Below, one piece after another: positions 1-6,719 of a stretch of 14,603 bases of DNA. The DNA lies in contig JBKBMT010000064.1 of assembly GCA_046295655.1 (NCBI GenBank), positions 1 to 14,603 of the forward strand. Reading direction: 5' to 3'. The stretch is from JBKBMT01 sp046295655. GTDB lineage: Bacteria; Pseudomonadota; Alphaproteobacteria; Rhodobacterales; Rhodobacteraceae. The notes beneath the pieces are model-generated. The model was not told where the DNA came from and ran no database searches. It saw only the letters and a program-made list of their open reading frames with translations. The number at the start of each line of letters is the position of its first letter. The stretch's first letter is position 1. Both the position numbers and the translations under genes were made by a program.

Positions 1-108
1 GAGAGCGCGTCAGCGCCAGCGTCGAGGCGCGAGAGTGACACACGGACGCACCGCCAGCGTGTGGCTTTCGTCATCTCCCACGGAGGCCAGGTGCCTGCCA
101 TCCGGCGA
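1..108 (-). other. Foreign fragment: one EML-type WD40 repeat, possibly an exon end plus intron start
   Basis: Read on the minus strand, the frame leaves the symporter and gives SPDGRHLASVGDDESHTLAV. With the preceding VVALAF this is a WD40 strand pattern (x-V-A-F-SPDG-x-x-LAS). The form VGxDxxHxxxV is the variant found in EML (echinoderm microtubule-associated protein-like) proteins, where VWDW normally follows. Instead of W the sequence gives an out-of-character tail ending in a stop at 10-12. GTGCGT (plus 46-51, minus strand) lies exactly where the next codon should be V, which fits a 5' splice site of a GC-rich eukaryotic gene, with 52-108 as exon and 1-51 as intron. The WD40 match is clear; the eukaryotic, perhaps algal, origin is inference. 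A bacterial WD40 gene with a frameshift is the alternative. Confidence 0.6.
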
Positions 109-1575
109 GAAGGCCAGCGCCACCACCTGCGCGGCAAAGCCGGGCGGGTTGAGGCCAAGCCAGGTGGCCAGGGCGATCGCGAAGGCCATCGAGATCCGGG
201 CCGCAAGCAGCTCGCCCTTTTCCGACAGGTTCGGGTTGATCGTCCGCTTGATCAGGTCGTGCGACACCGCCGAGGAGATGGCCAGCAGCAGGCCCGCCGC
301 GGTGGAAAGCGCCGCCGCCAGACCACCCGCCGCGACAAGCGCGATGACCCAGCCGGGAAGCTGCGCGATTTCCGGGTTGGCAAGCACCATCATGTCGTTG
401 TCGACCCGGGTCAGCTCGTTGCCGGCCCAGCCGCGCTCGGCTGCAATGGCCTGCATCCGCGGGTTGGCCTCGTTGTAGTACTGGATCAGGCCGTCGCCGT
501 TCTTGTCCTCGAAGGCCAGCAGCCCGGTGTTGCGCCAGGTGTTGATCCAGCTGAGCTTCGGGTCGGTGTTGATCGCCTCGAGGCTGATCGCGTCGCCGTC
601 CAGCGCATTGCCCTGCACGGCGTTGGGCCAGAAGGTGGTGGTCAGGTTCAGACGCGCCATCGCTCCGACCGCCGGGGCGACCGTGTAGAGCAGCGCGATG
701 AACACCAGCGCCCAGCCCGCCGAGGACCGCGCATCGGCCACCCGCGGCACGGTGAAGAAGCGGATGATGACATGCGGCAGGCCCGCGGTGCCGATCATCA
801 GCGCCATGGTGAACAGCACCATGTTCAGCGTGTTGGTGGTGTGCGAGGTGTACTGGGTGAAGCCCAGTTCGGTCACCACCTGGTCAAGCTTGGCCAGCAG
901 CGTCACCGACCCGCCGTCCGGCGCGTAGGATCCGATCAGGCCGAGCTGCGGCAGGAAGCTGCCGGTCAGGTTCAGCGAGATGAAGATCGCCGGAATGGTG
1001 TAGGCCGTGATCAGCACGCAGTACTGCGCCACCTGGGTGTAGGTGATGCCCTTCATGCCGCCGAACACCGCGTAGGCGAACACGATCGCCGCCCCGATGT
1101 AGAGGCCCATGTCGGTGGAAACCTCGAGGAAGCGCGCGAAGGTCACGCCGACGCCGCGCATCTGGCCGATCACGTAGGTGATCGAGATCACCAGAAGGCA
1201 GATGACCGCAACCACCCGCGCCGCCTTGGAATAGAAGCGGTCGCCGATGAATTCGGGCACGGTGAACTTGCCGAACTTGCGCAGGTAGGGCGCCAGCAGC
1301 AGCGCCAGCAGCACATAGCCGCCGGTCCAGCCCATCAGGAAGGCCGACTGCTGATAGCCGCCCGCGGCGGCCATGGCGATGATCCCCGCCATCGAGATGA
1401 ACGAGGCCGCCGACATCCAGTCCGCCGCCGTCGCCATGCCGTTCATCACCGGCGGCACGCCCTGGCCGGCGGCATAGAATTCCGCGGTCGAGCCTGCGCG
1501 GGCCCAGATCGCGATGCCGATGTAGAGCGCGAAGGTCGCGCCGACCACCAGCAGGTTGAGGGTATACTGATCCAT
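10..1575 (-). CDS. Sodium:solute symporter, large subunit (acetate-permease-like), 3' end replaced
   Basis: A membrane transporter of the SSS family, in the subfamily that pairs with a DUF4212 small subunit and is usually annotated as cation/acetate symporter. Visible features are an N-terminal helix (about 5-25), the motif ADWMSAASFISMAG at 51-64, the family signature GTAGLPHVIIRFFTVP at 262-277, and many hydrophobic segments. A soluble insert holds DKNGDGLIQ (357-365), which resembles a calcium-binding EF-hand loop. The ATG at 1575 is chosen because the hydrophobic N-terminus starts there, 17 bases after the upstream gene's stop; the longer open frame upstream overlaps that gene. The open frame is 521 codons, but only residues 1-489 are symporter. 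From residue 490 it becomes a WD40 repeat, so the last transmembrane segments of a normal protein of about 550-590 residues are missing. It is the last visible gene of the acs operon. Acetate as substrate is inferred from context. Confidence 0.85.
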   Translation of the reverse strand: MDQYTLNLLVVGATFALYIGIAIWARAGSTAEFYAAGQGVPPVMNGMATAADWMSAASFISMAGIIAMAAAGGYQQSAFLMGWTGGYVLLALLLAPYLRKFGKFTVPEFIGDRFYSKAARVVAVICLLVISITYVIGQMRGVGVTFARFLEVSTDMGLYIGAAIVFAYAVFGGMKGITYTQVAQYCVLITAYTIPAIFISLNLTGSFLPQLGLIGSYAPDGGSVTLLAKLDQVVTELGFTQYTSHTTNTLNMVLFTMALMIGTAGLPHVIIRFFTVPRVADARSSAGWALVFIALLYTVAPAVGAMARLNLTTTFWPNAVQGNALDGDAISLEAINTDPKLSWINTWRNTGLLAFEDKNGDGLIQYYNEANPRMQAIAAERGWAGNELTRVDNDMMVLANPEIAQLPGWVIALVAAGGLAAALSTAAGLLLAISSAVSHDLIKRTINPNLSEKGELLAARISMAFAIALATWLGLNPPGFAAQVVALAFSPDGRHLASVGDDESHTLAVRPCVTLAPRRWR

Positions 1576-1592
1576 GTCCCGGGTTCCCGCCC

Positions 1593-1850
1593 TTATTCCT
1601 CGACGCCGAATTCGCGGTCGAGCTTGTTCATGCGCCAGGCATAGACGAAGATCAGCACGAGGAATGTGTAGATCGAGCCCTGCTGCGCAAACCAGAAGCC
1701 GAGGTCGGCCCCGCCCACGTTGATGCCCATCAGCATGGGCCGGAGGATGATCCCCAGCCCGAACGAACACGCGAACCAGATCGCCATCGAGATGATGATG
1801 ATCCGGAGGTTCGCCGACCAGTAGTCGTTGGTGGATGTCCTGTCCGCCAT
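1593..1850 (-). CDS. DUF4212 sodium/substrate symporter small subunit
   Basis: An 85-residue membrane protein with two hydrophobic helices, about residues 15-38 (IIIISMAIWFACSFGLGIIL) and 50-72 (GFWFAQQGSIYTFLVLIFVY). It ends in the short charged tail AWRMNKLDREFGVEE. Both the helices and the tail motif are typical of DUF4212, which is encoded next to SSS-family symporters and treated as their small subunit. The ATG at 1850 has a GGAG ribosome site about 10 bases upstream. The longer open frame runs back into adk in another frame and is not used. The gap to the symporter start is 17 bases and to the adk stop 59 bases, so cotranscription with both is likely. How it assists transport is not shown by the sequence. 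Confidence 0.9.
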   Translation of the reverse strand: MADRTSTNDYWSANLRIIIISMAIWFACSFGLGIILRPMLMGINVGGADLGFWFAQQGSIYTFLVLIFVYAWRMNKLDREFGVEE

Positions 1851-1882
1851 TTGCGTACTCCCAGATTGAACTCCGCCGGCGC

Positions 1883-1894
1883 CCCGCGCGCGGG
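1883..1894. repeat. 12-base GC palindrome between adk and the DUF4212 gene
   Basis: CCCGCGCGCGGG is a perfect palindrome in the 59-base gap of the operon. No U-rich tract follows on the minus strand, so it is not a convincing terminator. It could stabilise processed mRNA ends, or be chance in GC-rich DNA. Confidence 0.35.
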
Positions 1895-1909
1895 ACGACG
1901 GCCCCCCTT

Positions 1910-2593
1910 TCAGGCCGAAACGCGGCTCACGATGTCGGAAAGCCCTGCAGCTATCGCCTCGATGTCGCCCATCGCGTCGATCCGTTCCAGGACGCCCCGC
2001 CCCTCGTAATAGGCGATCAGCGGTGCCGTCTGTGCGTGATAGGCCTGAAGCCGCGCTCCCGCCGTCTCGGCATTGTCGTCGGCCCGCCGCTTGAACGCCG
2101 TGCCGCCGCATTTGTCGCAGACCCCGGCAACTGCCGGCTGCTTGAACTCGTCATGGTACCCCTCGCCGCAGGCGGCGCAGGTATAGCGCCCCGCCACCCG
2201 CGCGATCATCGCGGCGTCGTCCACCTCCAACGAGATGACCGCCGTCACCTTCTGCCCGGTCTCGGCCAGCAGGCCGTCCAGCGCCTCGGCCTGGACCGCG
2301 GTGCGCGGGAAACCGTCGAGGATCACGCCCCTGGCGGTATCGGGCTCGGCCATGCGGTCCTTCAGCACGGCCAGAACGATGTCGTCGCCGACCAGCCCGC
2401 CGGCCTCCATCACCGCCTTCGCCTTGCGCCCGGCCTCGGTTCCGGCCGCGACCGCCGCGCGCAACAGGTCGCCCGTGGACAGCTGGACCAGACCGAAACG
2501 GTCCTCCAGCATCCGCGCCTGGGTGCCCTTCCCGGCCCCCGGCGGACCGAGAAGGATAAGGACGGCCGGCCGCGTCATGGTGTCGGTGCCCAT
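1910..2593 (-). CDS. adk: Adenylate kinase
   Basis: Catalyses AMP + ATP to 2 ADP in the cytoplasm. The 227-residue product has the P-loop GPPGAGKGT (16-24), the QLSTGDLLR segment of the AMP site, DGFPRT (93-98), and RRADDNAET after the lid. The long lid carries four cysteines as CAAC (139-142) and CDKC (159-162), the zinc-binding form. The start at 2593 is chosen over GTG 2602, ATG 2599 and ATG 2578 because GGGGGTGAT (2606-2598), a near-perfect ribosome site, stands eight bases before it. That site overlaps the acs stop, so the two genes are probably translationally coupled. Its place directly after acs suggests it recycles AMP made by acetate activation. In Rhodobacterales a canonical adk usually lies in the ribosomal protein cluster, so this is likely a second copy; that cannot be confirmed here. 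Confidence 0.95.
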   Translation of the reverse strand: MGTDTMTRPAVLILLGPPGAGKGTQARMLEDRFGLVQLSTGDLLRAAVAAGTEAGRKAKAVMEAGGLVGDDIVLAVLKDRMAEPDTARGVILDGFPRTAVQAEALDGLLAETGQKVTAVISLEVDDAAMIARVAGRYTCAACGEGYHDEFKQPAVAGVCDKCGGTAFKRRADDNAETAGARLQAYHAQTAPLIAYYEGRGVLERIDAMGDIEAIAAGLSDIVSRVSA

Positions 2594-2597
2594 CGCC

Positions 2598-2606
2598 ATC
2601 ACCCCC
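2598..2606 (-). promoter_or_regulatory. adk ribosome binding site overlapping the acs stop codon
   Basis: GGGGGTGAT on the minus strand differs from the anti-16S complement GGAGGTGAT at one base. It contains the acs stop TGA (2601-2599) and sits at normal distance from the ATG at 2593. It decides the adk start and points to coupled translation. Confidence 0.7.
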
Positions 2607-4566
2607 GGTTCATCCGGTTCGCGATCAGCTCATCCACCACCGACGGGTCGGCCAGCGTCGATGTATCGCCAAGGCTGCCGTAGTCGTTCTCGGCGATCTT
2701 GCGCAGGATGCGGCGCATGATCTTGCCCGAACGGGTCTTCGGCAGGCCCGGGGCCCACTGGATGAGGTCGGGCTTGGCGATGGGCCCGATCTCGGCGCGC
2801 ACCCAGGCCTCCAGCTCCCTGCGAAGCTCGTCCGAGGGTTCGACGCCGTTCATCAGGGTCACATAGGCATAGATGCCCTGGCCCTTGATGTCGTGCGGAT
2901 AGCCGACAACCGCGGCCTCGGCGACCTTCTCATGGGCGACGAGGGCGGATTCCACCTCGGCCGTACCCATCCGGTGGCCCGAGACGTTGATCACGTCATC
3001 GACACGGCCGGTGATCCAGTAATAGCCGTCGGCGTCGCGCCGGCAGCCGTCGCCGGTGAAGTAATAGCCCGGATACTGGCTGAAATAGGCCTCCTCGAAG
3101 CGGGCATGGTCGCCCCAGAGGGTGCGCATCTGCCCCGGCCAGCTGTCGGCGATGCACAGCACCCCCTCGGCCTCGGTCGCCTCCTGGACCTGCGCGGTGG
3201 CGGGGTCCAGCACCACGGGCTTAACGCCGAAGAAGGGTTTTGTCGCGCTGCCCGGCTTCTGGGGGATCGCGCCCGGCAGTGGGGTGATCAGATGCCCCCC
3301 GGTCTCGGTCTGCCAGAAGGTATCGACGATCGGGCAGCGGCCCTTGCCGACATGGGTGTTGTACCAGTTCCAGGCCTCGGGGTTGATCGGCTCGCCGACC
3401 GACCCCAGGAGCTTGAGCGACGACAGGTCGTGCTTCTCCACCCATTCGGGCCCCTGACCCATCAGGCTGCGGATCGCAGTCGGGGCGGTGTAGAACTGGT
3501 TGACCTTGTGCTTGGCGCAGACCGCCCAGAACCGCCCCGCGTCGGGCCAGGTCGGCACGCCCTCGAACATCACGGTCGTGGCCCCGTTCGCCAGCGGCCC
3601 GTAGACGATGTAGCTGTGCCCCGTGACCCAGCCCACATCCGCCGTGCACCAGAAGATGTCGCCGTCGTGGTAGTCAAAGGTCAGCTGGTGGGTCATCGAG
3701 GCATAGACCAGATAACCGCCCGAGGTATGCACGACGCCCTTCGGCTTGCCGGTCGAGCCCGAGGTGTAGAGGATGAACAGCGGATCCTCGGCCCCAACCT
3801 CGACGTAGGGGCAGTAGGCGCTGACCTCGGCCATCTCGGCCTTCAGGTCGAAATCGCGGCCCGAAACCCAGCTGGTCTGGTCGCCGGTATGCTTGACCAC
3901 GAGACACTTGACCTTGTCCGACACATCGGTGAGTGCCTTGTCGGTATTGGCCTTGAGCGCGGTCTTGCGGCCGCCGCGGGGGGCGAAATCGGCGGTGATG
4001 ACCACCTTGGCGCCACAGTCGTTGATCCGGTTGGCCAGCGCATCGGGCGAGAAGCCCGCAAACACCACCGAATGCACCGCGCCGATCCTCGCGCAGGCCA
4101 GCATCGCATAGGCGGCCTCGGGGATCATCGGCAGATACAGCACCACCCGGTCGCCCTTCTGCACCCCGTGCCGCTTCAGCACGTTGGCCATCCGGCTGGT
4201 CTGCTCCAGAAGCTCGGCATAGGTGATGTGCTGCGCCGGCGTCGCCGGATCGTCCGGCTCCCAGATGATCGCGGTCTGGCCGGCCCGCTTCGCCATGTGC
4301 CGGTCGATGCAGTTGGCGCTGACGTTCAGGACCCCGTCCTCGAACCACCGGATCGACACCTGGCCAAGCGTGAAGTCGGTGTTCTTGACCTTGGTGTAGT
4401 CGCGGATCCAGTCGATCCGCCGGCCCTGGTCGCGCCAGAAGCCCTCGGGGTCGGCGACGGAGGCGGCGTAAAGCTCTTCGTATCGGGCGGCATCGACATG
4501 CGCGCGCTTGGCGAATTCGCTCGACGGCGGGTAGATCCCGGCCGCAGCCGACGACTGTTCGTTCAT
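2599..4566 (-). CDS. acs: Acetyl-CoA synthetase (acetate-CoA ligase, AMP-forming)
   Basis: Activates acetate through acetyl-AMP to acetyl-CoA, consuming ATP and CoA and releasing AMP and pyrophosphate. The product is 655 residues, the usual length. It shows the Acs N-terminal domain, the ATP loop YTSGSTGKPKG (267-277), the segment VDTFWQTETGGH (414-425) with Trp418 at the position known to restrict the acyl pocket to acetate, YFTGDG (502-507), the hinge and adenosine motif GRVDDVINVSGHR (520-532), and PKTRSGK near the end with Lys615, the catalytic lysine that is acetylated in known homologues. The ATG at 4566 has an ideal AGGAGG six bases upstream; the frame extending further upstream runs through a hairpin and is not used. 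It is the first gene of the operon with adk and the symporter pair. An AT-rich control region lies before it. Confidence 0.97.
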   Translation of the reverse strand: MNEQSSAAAGIYPPSSEFAKRAHVDAARYEELYAASVADPEGFWRDQGRRIDWIRDYTKVKNTDFTLGQVSIRWFEDGVLNVSANCIDRHMAKRAGQTAIIWEPDDPATPAQHITYAELLEQTSRMANVLKRHGVQKGDRVVLYLPMIPEAAYAMLACARIGAVHSVVFAGFSPDALANRINDCGAKVVITADFAPRGGRKTALKANTDKALTDVSDKVKCLVVKHTGDQTSWVSGRDFDLKAEMAEVSAYCPYVEVGAEDPLFILYTSGSTGKPKGVVHTSGGYLVYASMTHQLTFDYHDGDIFWCTADVGWVTGHSYIVYGPLANGATTVMFEGVPTWPDAGRFWAVCAKHKVNQFYTAPTAIRSLMGQGPEWVEKHDLSSLKLLGSVGEPINPEAWNWYNTHVGKGRCPIVDTFWQTETGGHLITPLPGAIPQKPGSATKPFFGVKPVVLDPATAQVQEATEAEGVLCIADSWPGQMRTLWGDHARFEEAYFSQYPGYYFTGDGCRRDADGYYWITGRVDDVINVSGHRMGTAEVESALVAHEKVAEAAVVGYPHDIKGQGIYAYVTLMNGVEPSDELRRELEAWVRAEIGPIAKPDLIQWAPGLPKTRSGKIMRRILRKIAENDYGSLGDTSTLADPSVVDELIANRMNRG

Positions 4567-4585
4567 GGAACTCCTCCTCGCTCTG

Positions 4586-4606
4586 GCGCCGGGGCTGCCC
4601 CGGCGC
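4586..4606 (-). repeat. Perfect hairpin in the acs leader
   Basis: GCGCCGGGG and CCCCGGCGC form a perfect nine-base-pair GC stem around a three-base loop (CTG on plus, CAG in the mRNA). It ends seven bases before the acs ribosome site (4579-4571). It could influence translation initiation or protect the 5' end of the mRNA. No U-tract follows toward acs, so attenuation by intrinsic termination is not supported. Confidence 0.6.
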
Positions 4607-4711
4607 TTGGCGCGCGATCCCGGGTCGCGGCGCCACTCCAACCCGAGGCCATTGTAAACGAAACGTCAATTTTCTCGTAACCCTTTTTAACGCATGGATT
4701 TTTTTGTCAAG

Positions 4712-4726
4712 TGATTTACGAAATCA
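4712..4726. promoter_or_regulatory. Inverted repeat in the acs promoter region, possible operator
   Basis: TGATTT-ACG-AAATCA has perfect six-base arms around a three-base centre. It lies immediately upstream (in the acs direction) of the TTGACA at 4710-4705. The symmetry and position fit a dimeric regulator site. It is not an FNR site, because the TGAT and ATCA halves are seven rather than four bases apart. The regulator is unknown. Confidence 0.4.
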
Positions 4727-4923
4727 GCGTCAAGGTTGAAAATTTCTGAAAATGTGGCGCTAACATGGCAAGAGAATCAAGCGATTGGCGAACCCGTGCT
4801 TCACGGCGTCGTGACCTCCGGGACGATCGGCGCGACGCTACGTCACCGTAGTGCGCGGTGCGCCCGCAGCGCGTGCGGCGGTCTCGCCTCCGGCGTGTGC
4901 CGCCGGGCCGCCCCTCGGACGAA

Positions 4924-6585
4924 TCACCGGGGCAGGTCGGATCCGTGCAGTTCGCTCAGCGCCGAATCGACCGAGGCGCGCCACACCACATGGTCGCCGC
5001 GAAGCCCGTTCGCGCGCAGCATCCGCCGCACCTCCGGGCGCGCCCCGGCGACGACCAGCCGACCGCCGCGCCGCTTCAGCTTGCGCCCCAAAAGCTCGAA
5101 GGAATGAGCACCGGAACTGTCGATGAACGGCACGTCGGCAAAGTCCACGATCAGCGCCCGGGGGCGTTCGGCAAGCCGGTCCAGCACCGACCCGAGCGTC
5201 GCCGCAGATCCGAAGAAGAACGCGCCGCGCAGCCGATACACGATGATGTCGCTTTCCTGACCGGCGATGCCGCGCGGCTCCGCGGCCGCGCCGCTGTCGG
5301 CAACCGCCGCCTCGGACATGCGGCGGATATAGACCGCGCCGCCGATCGCCGCACCGGCGATGATCCCTTCGGTCAGGTCGCGGAACACCACCAGAAGGAA
5401 GGTCGCCAGGACGATCGCCGCATCGGCCCTGCTGGACCGGATCAGGGCGACGAATTCCTCGCGCTCGAACATGTTCCAGGCAACGACCACCAGCACCCCG
5501 GCCAGGGCGGCCAGCGGGATCCAGGCCGCCAGCGGCGCCGCAACCAGCATGAAGCCCAGCACGAACAGCGCGTGCAGCATCCCCGACACCGGGCCGCGGC
5601 TTCCGGCGCGCACATTGGTCGCGGTGCGCGCGATCGTCCCGGTGACGCAGAAGCCGCCGAACAGGGCCGATCCGATATTGGCGATGCCCTGACCGACCAG
5701 TTCGGCGTTCGAGCGATGGCGGGTGCCGCTCATCCCGTCCGCGACCACGGCGGACAGCAGCGACTCGATCGCCCCCAGCAGCGCGAAACTGACCGCGTAG
5801 GGCAGCGCGGCCAGCAGCAGCGCGCCATCCATCGCGGGCAGATGCGGCGCGGGCAGGACTCGCGGCAACTCGCCGAAACGCGTGCCGATGGTCTCGACCG
5901 GCAGGCCTGCCGCCGCGGCCAGCGCGGCCAGCGTCACCGCGATCAGCATGCCCGGCCAGTGCGGCCGCCACCGCTTCAGCCCCTGGATCACCGCCATCGC
6001 CCCGGCCGCCACCGCGACGGCCGCCGGTGTCAGCGTGTCGCGCGCAGCCCACAGGGCCTCGACCTTGGGCAGGATCGCCGCCGGCTCGGGTCCCGCGAGG
6101 CTCAGCCCGAAGAAGTCGCGCATCTGGCTGGCGAAGATGATCACCGCGATCCCGGCGGTGAAGGCGACCGTCACCGGATAGGGGATGAACTTGATGTAGG
6201 TTCCCATCCGAAGCGCGCCGACCGCCAGCAGGATCACCCCCGACAGCAGCGTGGCAAGGATCAGCCCCTCGATCCCGATCTGCATCACGCAGGCCGACAC
6301 CAGAACGATGAAGGCACCCGCCGGACCGCCGATCTGGAACCGCGATCCGCCCAGCGCCGAAACCAGGAAGCCGCCGACAATCGCGGTGTAGAGGCCCCGC
6401 TCGGGTCCGACGCCGCTTGCAATGGCGATCGCCATCGACAGCGGCAGGGCGACGATCGCCACCGTCAGCCCGGCAAGGGCATCGGCCCGCAGGTCGGCAG
6501 CACGGTAGCCCGAGCGCAGGGTAGTGACGAGTTTCGGCGTGAACTCTTCCACAAGGCTCTCGCCTGCGGGACTTCTCATGTTCAT
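4924..6585 (-). CDS. SulP-family inorganic anion transporter with STAS domain
   Basis: A 553-residue inner-membrane transporter. The SulP core runs from about 30 to 420 with many hydrophobic helices and the family motifs LPLSMAIAIASGVGPERGLY (47-66), GGPAGAF (86-92) and a conserved stretch around ESLLSAVVADGMSG (274-287). A cytoplasmic STAS domain follows (about 445-550) with FIDSSG (487-492), the serine-bearing loop equivalent to the phosphorylated loop of anti-sigma antagonists. Known SulP substrates include sulfate, bicarbonate and dicarboxylates; the sequence does not say which applies. There is no fused carbonic anhydrase or rhodanese domain and no such neighbour. The start at ATG 6585 is chosen because the upstream frame is low-quality; ATG 6579 is nearly equivalent, and neither has a clear ribosome site. 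It is transcribed alone and divergent from the HugZ-like gene. Confidence 0.9.
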   Translation of the reverse strand: MNMRSPAGESLVEEFTPKLVTTLRSGYRAADLRADALAGLTVAIVALPLSMAIAIASGVGPERGLYTAIVGGFLVSALGGSRFQIGGPAGAFIVLVSACVMQIGIEGLILATLLSGVILLAVGALRMGTYIKFIPYPVTVAFTAGIAVIIFASQMRDFFGLSLAGPEPAAILPKVEALWAARDTLTPAAVAVAAGAMAVIQGLKRWRPHWPGMLIAVTLAALAAAAGLPVETIGTRFGELPRVLPAPHLPAMDGALLLAALPYAVSFALLGAIESLLSAVVADGMSGTRHRSNAELVGQGIANIGSALFGGFCVTGTIARTATNVRAGSRGPVSGMLHALFVLGFMLVAAPLAAWIPLAALAGVLVVVAWNMFEREEFVALIRSSRADAAIVLATFLLVVFRDLTEGIIAGAAIGGAVYIRRMSEAAVADSGAAAEPRGIAGQESDIIVYRLRGAFFFGSAATLGSVLDRLAERPRALIVDFADVPFIDSSGAHSFELLGRKLKRRGGRLVVAGARPEVRRMLRANGLRGDHVVWRASVDSALSELHGSDLPR

Positions 6586-6719
6586 GTCCGGAAACCGGAT
6601 CGCGGAAATGCAGCGGACTTGACGCCCGGCGACGCGGATTGTCAAGCCGCCGCGCCGGCTTGACGCAGGGCGCACAGGCCTGTCAGATCCGGGCGCAACC
6701 CCTTCCCTGCCGGAATTCC
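6586..6719. promoter_or_regulatory. Divergent promoter region between the SulP and HugZ-like genes
   Basis: For the SulP gene, TTGACA on the minus strand (6645-6640) is followed after 17 bases by TCAAGT. For the plus-strand gene, TTGACG (6660-6665) is followed after 17 bases by TCAGAT (6683-6688). Both -10 boxes are weak. The core CTTGAC occurs three times in alternating orientation (6618-6623 plus, 6641-6646 minus, 6659-6664 plus), so the same bases may serve as -35 boxes and as a symmetric operator. Confidence 0.4.
6641..6664. repeat. Inverted repeat with nine-base arms in the SulP/HugZ-like gap
   Basis: GTCAAGCCG and CGGCTTGAC are perfect reverse complements around the six-base centre CCGCGC. 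The element covers candidate -35 boxes of both diverging genes, which fits an operator. A terminator role is unlikely because it lies between two gene starts. Confidence 0.5.

Larger units (their letters stand above)
4567..4923 (-). promoter_or_regulatory. Non-coding gap: acs promoter/leader and 3' flank of the SulP gene
   Basis: No credible gene lies here. About 4651-4780 is strikingly AT-rich against the surrounding DNA, as expected of a promoter. On the minus strand TACAAT (4656-4651) is a good -10 candidate, though no strong -35 stands at the right distance. TTGACA (4710-4705) and two TTGACG copies (4733-4728 and 4669-4664) are -35-like, but none has a clear partner. The leader from the presumed start to acs is about 75 bases and contains the 4586-4606 hairpin. 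The part next to the SulP gene (4795-4923) is GC-rich with small inverted repeats (TCACG-GCGT-CGTGA at 4801-4814; CTACG-TCAC-CGTAG at 4838-4851) and no U-tract, so no terminator can be named. Confidence 0.55.

Noticed and set aside
10..1575. Novel symporter-WD40 fusion protein
   Set aside because: Only one WD40 repeat is present, it ends in non-WD40 residues within 12 codons, and the fusion removes core transmembrane helices; a chimeric join is more likely.
61..1644. Long plus-strand open frame antisense to the symporter
   Set aside because: Shadow frame of high-GC coding DNA; rich in Arg, His, Gly and Gln with no domain pattern, while the minus strand encodes a clear symporter.
2594..2602. 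GTG 2602 or ATG 2599 as the adk start
   Set aside because: Both lie within the ribosome site and would overlap the acs stop; ATG 2593 has the right spacing and sufficient N-terminus.
2893..4680. 595-codon plus-strand open frame antisense to acs
   Set aside because: No recognisable domain and biased low-complexity composition; acs on the minus strand is complete with all motifs.
4677..4691. Second CtrA site in the acs region
   Set aside because: GTAA and TTAAC are six bases apart rather than seven and the surrounding sequence is AT-rich, so chance is likely.
4712..4726. FNR/FnrL box in the acs promoter
   Set aside because: TGAT and ATCA halves are separated by seven bases, not four, so it does not fit TTGAT-N4-ATCAA.
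4858..6663. 601-codon plus-strand open frame antisense to the SulP gene
   Set aside because: Composition dominated by Arg, Gln, Asp and His, typical of a shadow frame; the SulP/STAS protein explains the region.
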